Shown piece by piece: positions 1 through 8,096 of a stretch of DNA of 64,000 bases. The stretch is from Chthonomonadales bacterium (lineage in GTDB: Bacteria; Armatimonadota; Chthonomonadetes; Chthonomonadales; CAJBBX01). The position numbers and the translations under genes are program-made. The notes under the pieces were generated by a model, which was not told where the DNA came from, did no database searches, and was given only the letters and a program-made list of their open reading frames with translations. The stretch covers positions 1 to 64,000 of the forward strand of contig DAIDHP010000020.1 in NCBI GenBank assembly GCA_027459625.1, read 5' to 3'. Position 1 is the stretch's first letter. Each line of letters starts with the position of its first letter.

Positions 1-760
1 GGGGTGGGGGGAGAGGGGGAAGCTTGCCGTCGATAATCGCCAAACCCGGATCTTCCGTCGCTTCGAACACTCCGAGCATTTTGCCGGACTTATCCGAGAC
101 AAGCCACATATGCCCGGTATAGGAGTTCTGTTTTCGCCGACCTCCAGGGGAAATGGAGCCGTAATCCACCTTTTGCCCCTCCGAATTTATCCAATACAAC
201 TCCGCATCCTCGCCGGTTTTATTCAGGAAGGTGATTGTGGTATTGGCTCCTGTATTGTAAGAGGCGTGCGGATCCCTGCCGCAGGGGATGGCATGCAATG
301 GCGGGGGGATATCCGGTCGTTCCTTGATGGAATAGGTGGCGAGATCGCACTCCAAGGTGCGCTCGTCAACGGAGAGCAGCACGGAGGACATATTGTTCCT
401 GAACTCAATTCCCTCAACTGGCAACTTGTTCGGCTGAATTTTGCGGCCTAGCGTTTTGGAAAGCTCCGTCGCAAGGTTTTTATGGTTGAATGCGGGCTTG
501 CGCCGTGCGTTAATCGCATCCACGAGCATAAACTCTCTGCCATCGTCAGGAAGATTGTTCTTGTACCAAAAGAGGTTATTATTGGAAAACCAGTGAGGAA
601 AAACACGGGACTTGAAAACTTTGTTTTGAAAGAGCGTTGACAGTTCGTGCGCTCGGGAATAGTTCTCAGCCAATTCCTCTTGTTTAACATAAGCGAAGGA
701 AAGGGGTAAAAACAGCAAAAAAAGATGGAGTGGCGTGGAAGTAAATGCGAAATGATACAT
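1..760 (-). CDS. S9 family prolyl oligopeptidase / DPP4-like peptidase, N-terminal part (runs off the window)
   Basis: The minus-strand frame from ATG at 760 is open to the window edge (about 253 residues). It begins with a hydrophobic signal-like stretch and reads on through FWYKNNLPDDGREFMLVDA and RKPAFNHKNLATEL, the pattern seen at the start of planctomycete- and acidobacterial-type S9 peptidases of the DPP4 type. Residues about 175-240 (TITFLNKTGEDAELYWINSE, then SYTGHMWLVSDKSGKMLGVF) look like a VHL-beta-type domain inserted in this N-terminal region. The beta-propeller and the Ser-Asp-His catalytic domain would lie beyond base 1. AGGTGA sits 5 nt before the ATG. The gene follows the tRNA-Cys by 17 nt, so the two are probably co-transcribed. 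Likely a secreted or periplasmic peptidase; the catalytic half cannot be checked here. Confidence 0.72.
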   Translation of the reverse strand, partial: MYHFAFTSTPLHLFLLFLPLSFAYVKQEELAENYSRAHELSTLFQNKVFKSRVFPHWFSNNNLFWYKNNLPDDGREFMLVDAINARRKPAFNHKNLATELSKTLGRKIQPNKLPVEGIEFRNNMSSVLLSVDERTLECDLATYSIKERPDIPPPLHAIPCGRDPHASYNTGANTTITFLNKTGEDAELYWINSEGQKVDYGSISPGGRRKQNSYTGHMWLVSDKSGKMLGVFEATEDPGLAIIDGKLPPLPPP

Positions 761-777
761 TGTGTCACCTATGAAAC

Positions 778-853
778 TGGAGGCGCCGAGCGGAATCGAA
801 CCGCTGAATAAAGGTTTTGCAGACCTCTCCCTTAGCCACTTGGGTACGGCGCC
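778..853 (-). tRNA. tRNA-Cys (anticodon GCA), CCA encoded
   Basis: Read on the minus strand, this folds as a complete cloverleaf: 7-bp acceptor stem GGCGCCG/CGGCGCC, D arm CCC...GGG, anticodon arm AGGTCTGCAAAACCT with anticodon GCA, and T arm AGCGG TTCGATT CCGCT. The discriminator base is T at 781 and CCA is encoded at 778-780. No terminator is seen between it and the peptidase gene whose ATG is 17 nt downstream. Confidence 0.97.
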
Positions 854-864
854 ATCGACGGAAT

Positions 865-894
865 ATTCTATCCCATATCACAGACTAAAGTCAA
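865..894 (-). promoter_or_regulatory. sigma-70 promoter for tRNA-Cys (and probably the S9 peptidase gene)
   Basis: On the minus strand TTGACT (894-889) and TAGAAT (870-865) are separated by 18 nt, and the tRNA 5' end lies 11 nt past the -10 box. This is a near-consensus housekeeping promoter in the right place. Confidence 0.8.
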
Positions 895-1074
895 CCACTT
901 ACAGGGAGCAATGCCCTGTATTTGCACCCATCAGCGCCATATGAAAAAAATATTAAATCGGATGAGACACAAAATGGATCTTTATGCGTCTAAAACTATG
1001 GATGAGAACTGTTTAGAGGTGTGAAATCCATCACTTCCTTTAAACTGTCGGCAATTGGAGATCGAGGCGTTAAG

Positions 1075-3135
1075 ATGAAGCGAGTGGTATCCGCTCCTAC
1101 GATGATAAAAATGGCAGGTTTGCTTATTTTCGCGTACTTCATGCTGACGTGCACATTGTTCGTGTCGGCGGATACGCCCTTTAACTTCACCTCCGATTCG
1201 GCTTCGCAATTTGGCGAGTTGGCTGCAACGGACATATTCATCGGCAAGGGTGTCACAGGCCCTTATCTTCTCACTTGGAACGGGATTGTGCCGGGAAGCG
1301 AGACGGTGATGCGGAACTCCGCCCAACGGGAGCCTGCCAACGATTATCGAATCGACGAGGCGACCGGGGAGATATTCTTCACCACGCCACTCGGAACGAA
1401 TGAAATCGTGAGAGTGGACTATCTCTATACGCCGGGACAATCCACCGTAAATGCATCTTCAAAATCCAATCCCATCACCTTAAATCTGTTATCCAAACTG
1501 CAGGGGAATCTGGTTTTGAACGCAGTTCTTCAGCCGTCCGATATGGGGGGAGCCGGATCCGCAGCAACATCCCCAAACCCTTTGGATTTTTCATTGAGCG
1601 CCAAGTCCCAATTGTCACAAGGCTCTACGATCCAGAGCGCATTGTATTTGGATACGAGAGGAGGGAACCTGTTGCAAAGATCCGGTTTGAGCTTGGATCA
1701 ATCCAACAAAACTTCCATTGGCTCTTTCAATCTCCATTTTGCGCGAGGCGGTGCGAATTTCACACCGAACTTCCCCACCAGCATTGCGTCAGGCTCGCAA
1801 GTGATGGAGGGTACCGCGAACTTCAATCCGTTGTTTGGAATCAAAGCCGCGGCATCCTTTGCGCAGACGAATCAACTTACCGATACAGGCGTTGGGAATA
1901 AGCAAACCACGCTTCATGAAAATCTGACTGGAAGTTACAAGACCGGCACACAGATCAGTCTCATGAACACGGAGACATATGTGGACCCGGCGGATTCCTC
2001 GAAACTTTCCGAGATGGAAAACAGTCTGCATCTATCCCAGCGTTTGGGATCAGCGTCAAACCTGGATTTCGTTTTGGATTGCGTAAACCAAAGGCAAGGG
2101 GAAACGTCATCACAGTCAAATAATTCGACTCTCTCCTTCACAACACAACCTTCGAAGATCATTAAACTTAGCGGGTCGTGGTTGAACTCATTCAACGCTC
2201 CAAACGGATCCAACGATACGAAACTCAATCTTATAGCGGATCCATCAAAGCAGATGAACGTATCCGTTTCAACGGAAGATAGCATCCAAGGTGCGAGTTC
2301 ATTTCATAATCGCCGGGCTCAGGTGAATTACAAACCGTTGAAAAATGTCAGTTTGACCGGTGGTGTGCAGGACCAAACCAATTCCGGCACAGAGAACCTA
2401 TCCGAGAATTTGGGTGCATCCATCACGCCATCGCGTACGCTGCAGTTAAGCGGGAATCTTCAAATAGGGAACGTAAATTCCAATAGTCAAGCACAGTTGA
2501 AATTCACTCCGCTGCAAAGCTTCACGCTCACAGGCGGCGTGCAGGATCAATCCTCTTCCGGAGTGAAGGACCTCTCGGCAAATATGAGCGCCTTCGTCGC
2601 GCCATCTCGTTATTTGCAGGTAAGCGGTGGGGTGCAGGTGCGAAAGTCCAATTGGGGTTTCGTCACTTCCTCTAGTCAGCAGGATTCATACAATCTTCAA
2701 CTTGCGCTACAACTCCCCAGGCATGAATTCCGTTTGACCAGCGGCATTCAGACAAACCCATCCGCGCCAAACGGTGTGTTCACACTACAATCCAAGCAAA
2801 ACCTTGGGATTCAATCGACTATCGGACCGCTCAACCTCACCGGCAACTATGCATACTCGCAAAATAATTTGCAAGCCGGTTGGCTTCGACAAATGGAGGT
2901 GCAACTTGGCTGGCGATTGGCTCCAAACACATCGCTGAGTTCGGCTTATAGGTTAAATCAAACTTTCAGCGGCGGCATTACCACAATAAACAATTACACT
3001 CTGAACTTCACTCGCTCCCTCGGATCCACGTTCAACCTTAGCCTCGGCGGAGGGATGACGGACACGATTCAGCCTGGCGACTCTTCTCTTGATCGTGCGT
3101 ATCAGGCGAATGCACAGTTAGCGTATAAGTTTTAG
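1075..3135 (+). CDS. Predicted outer-membrane beta-barrel protein with internal repeats
   Basis: A 686-residue protein. I start it at ATG 1075 because GAGG lies 7 nt upstream; an in-frame GTG at 1021 has no such site. An N-terminal hydrophobic segment (MAGLLIFAYFMLTCTLFVSA) acts as a signal peptide. Residues about 35-110 form a short distinct domain (NGIVPGSETVMRNS, DYRIDEATGEIFF), and the rest is alternating polar/hydrophobic strands rich in Ser, Thr, Asn and Gln, ending in LAYKF with a terminal Phe, as in outer-membrane barrels. A unit with YKPLKNVSLTGGVQDQ near residue 418 recurs as FTPLQSFTLTGGVQDQ near residue 476, a 58-residue (174-nt) period, so the barrel has grown by internal duplication. 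Cargo or function is unknown. It precedes the ExeA/ParA cluster on the same strand by 126 nt. Confidence 0.6.
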   Translation: MKRVVSAPTMIKMAGLLIFAYFMLTCTLFVSADTPFNFTSDSASQFGELAATDIFIGKGVTGPYLLTWNGIVPGSETVMRNSAQREPANDYRIDEATGEIFFTTPLGTNEIVRVDYLYTPGQSTVNASSKSNPITLNLLSKLQGNLVLNAVLQPSDMGGAGSAATSPNPLDFSLSAKSQLSQGSTIQSALYLDTRGGNLLQRSGLSLDQSNKTSIGSFNLHFARGGANFTPNFPTSIASGSQVMEGTANFNPLFGIKAAASFAQTNQLTDTGVGNKQTTLHENLTGSYKTGTQISLMNTETYVDPADSSKLSEMENSLHLSQRLGSASNLDFVLDCVNQRQGETSSQSNNSTLSFTTQPSKIIKLSGSWLNSFNAPNGSNDTKLNLIADPSKQMNVSVSTEDSIQGASSFHNRRAQVNYKPLKNVSLTGGVQDQTNSGTENLSENLGASITPSRTLQLSGNLQIGNVNSNSQAQLKFTPLQSFTLTGGVQDQSSSGVKDLSANMSAFVAPSRYLQVSGGVQVRKSNWGFVTSSSQQDSYNLQLALQLPRHEFRLTSGIQTNPSAPNGVFTLQSKQNLGIQSTIGPLNLTGNYAYSQNNLQAGWLRQMEVQLGWRLAPNTSLSSAYRLNQTFSGGITTINNYTLNFTRSLGSTFNLSLGGGMTDTIQPGDSSLDRAYQANAQLAYKF

Positions 3136-3261
3136 CGAGCGGGGTAGATATTATCTCCACAATTTCCACACCCACATTCCTAATAAAAAACTGGTATCCA
3201 CATAGCGAAAGCTGCGTCGGATATGGAATAAACACATAGCTCTGTCAGAGGAGGTATAGGG

Positions 3262-4110
3262 ATGCCTACGGAATATATTCGGCATTTTGGGATGTCGGAA
3301 ACCCCGTTCGCGCGAAACCACGATCCCCGCTGGCTTTATCTCTCTTCCCAACACAAGGAGGCGATTATTAAAGCCAGATGGACGATTGAGGAACATGGCG
3401 GACTCGCTTTGATACGCGGGGATGTCGGTCATGGTAAATCCTTTCTTATTGAATATCTTATGACAACATGGCCCAATCAATTCGGATGGAAATGCGCCAA
3501 GCTGCAAAACACCGGCACGATTTCCACCCCAAAGGCTCTATTGACTGAGGTGTTGTCCGCGTTTGGACTGGAACCTGCCAACACTGTGCGGGAGATGGCG
3601 ACAAATTTGGAATCCTGGCTTCTTTCTCAATGTTATGAAGATAACAAAACCATTGTGTTATTTGTGGATGAGGCTCAGTCTGTTGGATCTCGCGCTTTGC
3701 CCGTGTTGAGAGACTTGTTGAACCTGGAAACTCGCGAACAGATATTGATGCAGATAGTTCTTTCCGCGCAACTAAATATCGATAAAAAGCTGATGCATTT
3801 CCCGGCGCTGCAAAGCAGAATCGCATCGGTATCCACCTTGGAGCCGTTGTCCGCGGAGGAAACGGACGCCATGCTTTTGCATCGCTTCCGTCGAGCGGGA
3901 TGCATCGACCCCATTCATCTCTGCCCCTTCGAAACCATGCATGCAATCTATTTGCATAGCGGGGGAGTTCCAAGGGACATCCTCGTGGTTGCGGAGGCGG
4001 CGATGAAGGAGGCGTTTTTACGGGATAATTGGCAACTCTTGCCGGAACATGTGGAACAGGCTGTGAAGGACATGGCGGGACGAAAGCCGAAACTAGCGAA
4101 GGCGGCTTGA
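3262..4110 (+). CDS. ExeA/GspA-like AAA+ ATPase
   Basis: A 282-residue cytoplasmic ATPase. It opens with YIRHFGMSETPFARNHDPRW, the signature of the ExeA/GspA/TniB-like AAA family that often works with secretion or transposition machinery. Walker A is GDVGHGKS (residues 53-60), Walker B is IVLFVDEAQ (D137, E138), and LNLETREQILMQIVLSAQ supplies the sensor-1 strand. A C-terminal winged-helix-like tail (SGGVPRDILVVAEAAM) follows. No membrane or peptidoglycan-binding segment is present, unlike full-length ExeA/GspA. The site AGGAGG lies 7 nt before the ATG. First gene of a six-gene plus-strand cluster (3262-8076) with ParA and a cyclase-like protein. The actual partner is not evident from the sequence. 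Confidence 0.8.
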   Translation: MPTEYIRHFGMSETPFARNHDPRWLYLSSQHKEAIIKARWTIEEHGGLALIRGDVGHGKSFLIEYLMTTWPNQFGWKCAKLQNTGTISTPKALLTEVLSAFGLEPANTVREMATNLESWLLSQCYEDNKTIVLFVDEAQSVGSRALPVLRDLLNLETREQILMQIVLSAQLNIDKKLMHFPALQSRIASVSTLEPLSAEETDAMLLHRFRRAGCIDPIHLCPFETMHAIYLHSGGVPRDILVVAEAAMKEAFLRDNWQLLPEHVEQAVKDMAGRKPKLAKAA

Positions 4111-4111
4111 A

Positions 4112-4486
4112 ATGATGGATCGAGAGAAATCGCAAAACGGAAACAAGCGACGAAAATTAGACGAACTCTTCGCGGATGAACCATACCTGTCCGCAACGAT
4201 GAAGGCTAACAGACTCCATGAAAAGCTTAAAATGCTTGAAGAGCAGGAGAGGGCGGCGCAGGGTCTGCCCACGGAAGCCTACGTTGTCGATCGAAACTCA
4301 TCGCCGGAACGCCTCACGACTCCTAACGTCCTTAACCAGCCTCATAGCACTGTGGTCATCTTCCAACAAGCGAAACGCTACTATTCGGAAGGATTGATAC
4401 AGGGGTTGGACAGGCACCAAATCCACTCCTTGGATTTGGTGCGCAATACCACTATTGCGAAATGGCTGGAAAATCAGTCTCGATAA
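4112..4486 (+). CDS. Small protein with KRRKLDELFA/YLSATMKA N-terminal motif
   Basis: A 124-residue soluble protein starting 1 nt after the ExeA-like gene, so very probably translated with it. The family is not one I recognise. Residues 12-40 (RRKLDELFADEPYLSATMKA, then HEKL) match the N-terminus of the HTH protein at 7471-8076 at about 20 of 29 positions, while the rest is unrelated. After the motif come a charged helix (KLKMLEEQERAAQ), a linker, and a C-terminal part ending SLDLVRNTTIAKWLENQSR that is predicted helical. The shared motif may be an interaction peptide used by both proteins within this cluster. The alternative start is the second ATG at 4115. Confidence 0.7.
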   Translation: MMDREKSQNGNKRRKLDELFADEPYLSATMKANRLHEKLKMLEEQERAAQGLPTEAYVVDRNSSPERLTTPNVLNQPHSTVVIFQQAKRYYSEGLIQGLDRHQIHSLDLVRNTTIAKWLENQSR

Positions 4487-4654
4487 AGGCGATTGCGGTC
4501 ATTCTCGGAACCGGGAGCGTTCATTTCCTTTAACCCCGGAACCAAAGACGAGCAATCGCATAAAAAACGAACAGGAATCACAGAACTTGGTGTGTGTAAT
4601 ATGGTTTGCGTTGATGCGCTAATCGATATTTACTACCGAGGATGGAGGTCAATC

Positions 4655-5470
4655 ATGATGATATACGCAGTGACCAGCCAAAAGGGCGGCGTGGGCAAAA
4701 CCACAACCACCGTGAACTTGGGGGCGGGTCTTGTTTCTCAGGGGAAGAGAGTCTTGATCATAGATTTGGATCCTCAGGGAAGCCTGTCCGCCTCAGTTGG
4801 CGTCCATCTGATTAAAACCTCTCTCTCGGATGTGCTATTGAATCCTGAATGGATTAAAAACGCAATCTATCCTTGCTCAGGAGGGATGAACGTCATACCG
4901 GCAAGCGCATCGTTGGCGAATGTGTTGCTTGAGTTATCGGATATGGAGGCCCCGGCATGGAGACTTGCCCAGGCTCTAAGATATGTCTCCAACTTGTATG
5001 ATTACGCTTTGATCGATTGCCCGCCCTCCTTGGGGCACGCCACGACGAACGCCCTTACCGCCGCAAACGTGGCGCTGGTACCACTCCAGTGCGAGTTTCT
5101 CTCGCTTCGCGGACTTGCCGATGTTCAAGAGATCTCTCGTGCAATTCAGGATACGACCAACCCGGATTTACGCCTCAGAGTGGTTGCCACAATGTATGAT
5201 AAACGCACCATTCACGCCAACGATGTGTTAAGAGAGGCCCGCCTCGCCTTGCCTGGTTTGGTTTATGAAACAGTAATTCCCCGCACAATCCGATTGGCGG
5301 AGGCTCCCGCAATGGGGAAAACGATTTTGGAATACGCGCCGGATTCCAATGGCACGTACGCCTATTGCGCCTTGGCGACCGAGATAATGGAGGAGGATAA
5401 GGGATATGGAACGACGCGAAGATATACGAGCGGCGATGCACAATCTACTCTCACAAGGAAAGCCGCATGA
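4655..5470 (+). CDS. parA: ParA/Soj-family partitioning ATPase
   Basis: A 271-residue deviant-Walker ATPase. MMIYAVTSQKGGVGKTTTTV carries the ParA-type Walker A with the signature Lys (KGGVGKT, residues 10-16). DLDPQGSLSASVG is the A' box, and DYALIDCPPSLGHAT is Walker B. I start at ATG 4655, where GGAGGT lies 5 nt upstream; the frame is open further back to 4493 but lacks a site. No ParB or parS site is recognisable nearby, so a role in positioning a protein complex (as ParA homologues do for chemoreceptors, pili or secretion machines) is at least as likely as chromosome partition. The 3' end overlaps the next gene by 65 nt. 167 nt separate it from the upstream small gene. Confidence 0.9.
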   Translation: MMIYAVTSQKGGVGKTTTTVNLGAGLVSQGKRVLIIDLDPQGSLSASVGVHLIKTSLSDVLLNPEWIKNAIYPCSGGMNVIPASASLANVLLELSDMEAPAWRLAQALRYVSNLYDYALIDCPPSLGHATTNALTAANVALVPLQCEFLSLRGLADVQEISRAIQDTTNPDLRLRVVATMYDKRTIHANDVLREARLALPGLVYETVIPRTIRLAEAPAMGKTILEYAPDSNGTYAYCALATEIMEEDKGYGTTRRYTSGDAQSTLTRKAA

Positions 5471-5753
5471 ATCAACACCCGCCAATCCTCCATCTGTCCA
5501 TCCGGAGCGAGCAGGCTCCATACGTAAAGACGATATCATCCCCTCAAACTCACTGAGTTGGGAGTTTTTACTTTCTGGTATGCAGGAGGAATTGAAATCC
5601 GTTGGTATATTGGCTGAACGAGAGGAATTGATAGACGCCATTGGCACTAGCCTATCCTTGCGTTTGGACTTGGTGAGGTATTTAATAGCCTCTTATTTGA
5701 CCGGAGAAAATCATTCCGGAAATCAGGCGATACAATACCAAACCGGAAAATAA
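5406..5753 (+). CDS. Uncharacterised 115-residue protein downstream of ParA
   Basis: It starts at ATG 5406 inside the 3' end of parA in another frame. The strong site GGAGGAGG ends 9 nt before this ATG and supports the start. The N-terminal half is polar and Pro/Ser-rich (likely disordered). The C-terminal half (SWEFLLSGMQEELKSVGILA, then AIGTSLSLRLDLVRYLIASY) is predicted helical. Small proteins encoded right after an orphan ParA often act as its partner or adaptor; that role here is inference from position only. No known domain recognised. Confidence 0.6.
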   Translation: MERREDIRAAMHNLLSQGKPHESTPANPPSVHPERAGSIRKDDIIPSNSLSWEFLLSGMQEELKSVGILAEREELIDAIGTSLSLRLDLVRYLIASYLTGENHSGNQAIQYQTGK

Positions 5754-5886
5754 AAGGATCATTTACAACATGAATCTTTATCAATCATTGTCGTGCTGCT
5801 TTCATAACCGGAATGATGAGAATCGCGGTAAGGTTTGAAGATATCGGCCGGCACTCAAAAGGGAAGTATCCAGAGGTAGATTGGCC

Positions 5887-7329
5887 ATGAAAAAAAAGAA
5901 TATTATTAAAGGGTTGTACTCGAAAATTGTTACGGGTCCGGTTGTATTACTTCTGCTATGGCTGTTGATACCCGGCGTGATCAACTATATCCTATCCAAG
6001 CAAGCAGCGGATCAAGTTATACAGGACAAGGCTATGCTTGCCATAAACTCCTTTTTATCCAATCGTTCGATCATGCAGTACAACTCGGAGAAGGATATGA
6101 ACTCTGCTCAACCGGAATGCCAAGTTCGATACCTTCCATCAAGTTGGCTTAACGACGGTAAAAACGGATCCGCATTGGATAACAGGATATGCGCCGCATT
6201 TTTAGCGGACCCTCGCGTTAAAAATCTTGAAGAGTATATCAACAGGGATGAGGGAAGATATTATCTGTACGCCGAACCAATCAGAGATTCCACGCCTGGA
6301 GTGCTCAATACGGAAGGAGATAAGAACAATCAGCCCGGAAAATTGCGCGGGGTTGCGATGGTATTGCTGCCTGTCGCACCCGATTATCAATTGGCGGTGA
6401 ACGCAGGGTTCACATCATTGAAAATAGGCGCATTCCTTGTGCTCGGCTGTATGCTGTTGCTCATTTGGCAGGTTAGATCGAAAATCCTTTCTCCGGTTGA
6501 AAAGCTCTTTAAGATTAGCGAATCCATACGACAAGGGCAATGGGATGCAAAGTTCACCCTCCCCGAGAAAACGGAGTTGCAGACACTTGCAATGTCTTTC
6601 CAGGAAACTAGTTTATGGTTGCGCCAAAGAGTGGCGCAGGAGGAGAAACTTCGGTCGATGTTCCAACAGTTCGTGCCTGCGTCGGTAGCGGCAAAGGCGC
6701 TTGGTAAAAAGAGCGATGATGTGCTGGAAGGGCGTCAATACCATGTAACCGCGATGGTGATTAATATTCGTAACTTCAGATTGCTTATGGATAATCTCCC
6801 GCCTGCGGAAACTGTCAACACTCTCAATGATTATTTCAGAGTGGTGAATAATGTGATTGTGGCGAATAAAGGAATTGTATGCCGATATATGGGCGACACA
6901 GTGCTCTCCTTGTTCGGTGTTCCCGAAACGACAGAGAACCACACGCTGCATGCCATCAAGGCGGCGTTGGAGGTGCCTGCTGCGCTCCAAAATCTGTATG
7001 TGCGATTGAGCGAACAGAAGGGATGGGAACTGGGAGTCGGGATAGGTATCGCGGCAGGAGAACCGATAGTGGGGCATTTCGGAAGCACGGAGCATATGGA
7101 ATACACCGCTCTTGGCGATGTTGTCTTGCAAGCGGGAAATATGGAGGGTATTAGTAAAACCGTTCCGGAAGAGGATACGATACTCCTTACCGAATCCGCC
7201 TATCGCAATGTGATGTCGGATGTGCATGTATATGATATCGGAGAGAAAACAATTGCCGAAGGATCTAAAATGCATGTGTTTGTGGTTCAGGGTCTTAGGG
7301 CGGAGGCCAGACAAAAGCTTGCCGCCTAA
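5887..7329 (+). CDS. Membrane HAMP protein with a degenerate class III adenylate/guanylate cyclase domain
   Basis: A 480-residue protein. TM1 is at about residues 17-37, then a roughly 140-residue extracytoplasmic domain, TM2 at about 176-196, HAMP at about 197-250, and a cyclase-fold domain at about 285-470. The fold signatures are clear (RYMGDTVLSLFG, GIGIAAGEPIVGHFGS, MEYTALGD). Key catalytic positions are not: the first metal-binding Asp of the usual ADIRGF motif is Asn293 (VINIRNF), the purine-contacting Lys position is Arg333, and the transition-state Asn and Arg after GD are Leu414 and Asn418 (GDVVLQAGN). Only Asp337 is kept. It is therefore probably not an active cyclase and may instead sense or bind nucleotide or act as a scaffold. 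Start chosen at ATG 5887; TTG 5881 is possible. Confidence 0.85.
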   Translation: MKKKNIIKGLYSKIVTGPVVLLLLWLLIPGVINYILSKQAADQVIQDKAMLAINSFLSNRSIMQYNSEKDMNSAQPECQVRYLPSSWLNDGKNGSALDNRICAAFLADPRVKNLEEYINRDEGRYYLYAEPIRDSTPGVLNTEGDKNNQPGKLRGVAMVLLPVAPDYQLAVNAGFTSLKIGAFLVLGCMLLLIWQVRSKILSPVEKLFKISESIRQGQWDAKFTLPEKTELQTLAMSFQETSLWLRQRVAQEEKLRSMFQQFVPASVAAKALGKKSDDVLEGRQYHVTAMVINIRNFRLLMDNLPPAETVNTLNDYFRVVNNVIVANKGIVCRYMGDTVLSLFGVPETTENHTLHAIKAALEVPAALQNLYVRLSEQKGWELGVGIGIAAGEPIVGHFGSTEHMEYTALGDVVLQAGNMEGISKTVPEEDTILLTESAYRNVMSDVHVYDIGEKTIAEGSKMHVFVVQGLRAEARQKLAA

Positions 7330-7470
7330 TAAAACAGGCAAGGTTGCGCGTTTGACTCGACCAAGCGTTGTGGCACAAATCATATAAAAGGATGATGCGG
7401 AGCCAACAATCCAGTGAGATTGTGTATGCATCCTCCCATGCGTGATCCTCAAAAGGCGGCAAGGAAGAAA

Positions 7471-8076
7471 ATGAACGAAAACAGCGAAATCGTGCAGCTC
7501 AACAGACGGCGCAAACTGGATGAGCTTTTTGCCGAGCAGCAGTATCTCTCCGCCACAATGAAAGCCAGGTCCATTCATGACAGGCTTGATGACGAACCCA
7601 TACCTATGGTGATTCCGATCATCACGCAGGAGGCGAGTGATGGTGCCTCCCCGACCAACTTCAAGGAGATTCCATGGACGCATCAACCGTCTGAGCGTAA
7701 GCAAGCGGATGCCAGGTCGGAAAGCATGTCCATGAGAACCAACACCGTAATCGAACCTTATCAATCTCAGACGATTAGCATCTCATCTTCGAAAAAGGAG
7801 AACAAGCAAGAGGAACGGATGCTGCTCCAGTTGAGCATTTCATCCGAAGTCAAGGATGAAATTCGCGGTCATTCCCAGCATGGCTTGCCCGCTCCGGATG
7901 TTATGACTATCGAGGAAGCGGCGAATTATCTCCGTGTGAGCGTCGCAATCATACGCACATGGGTGCGTGAGAAAAGCGTCCCATGTGTACATCTTGGTAA
8001 AAAAGTGAGATTCCGAAAAGAGTCTCTCCTATCTTGGCTTGGGGAGCAGGAGGTGGAATTTCGAACCAAGGCATAA
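7471..8076 (+). CDS. Excisionase-type HTH protein with KLDELFA/YLSATMKA N-terminal motif
   Basis: A 201-residue protein starting at ATG 7471 behind AAGGAAG; that start aligns its N-terminus with the protein at 4112-4486. Residues 12-40 repeat the shared motif (RRRKLDELFAEQQYLSATMK). A long, polar, likely flexible linker follows (about 40-140). Residues about 144-192 are a MerR-like helix-turn-helix of the excisionase family (MTIEEAANYLRVSVAIIRTW, then HLGKKVRFRKESLLSWL). It is therefore probably a DNA-binding regulator for the cluster, or an adaptor that tethers the complex to DNA. It is the last gene of the cluster, 141 nt after the cyclase-like gene. Confidence 0.75.
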   Translation: MNENSEIVQLNRRRKLDELFAEQQYLSATMKARSIHDRLDDEPIPMVIPIITQEASDGASPTNFKEIPWTHQPSERKQADARSESMSMRTNTVIEPYQSQTISISSSKKENKQEERMLLQLSISSEVKDEIRGHSQHGLPAPDVMTIEEAANYLRVSVAIIRTWVREKSVPCVHLGKKVRFRKESLLSWLGEQEVEFRTKA

Positions 8077-8096
8077 TGTACGGTTGACATTCTCCG

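Noticed and set aside
1021-1074. Upstream extension of the beta-barrel gene from GTG 1021
   Set aside because: No ribosome site precedes it, while ATG 1075 has GAGG at 7 nt and is followed directly by the signal peptide.
4493-4654. Upstream extension of parA to 4493
   Set aside because: ParA proteins start immediately before the KGGVGKT box and GGAGGT lies just before ATG 4655.
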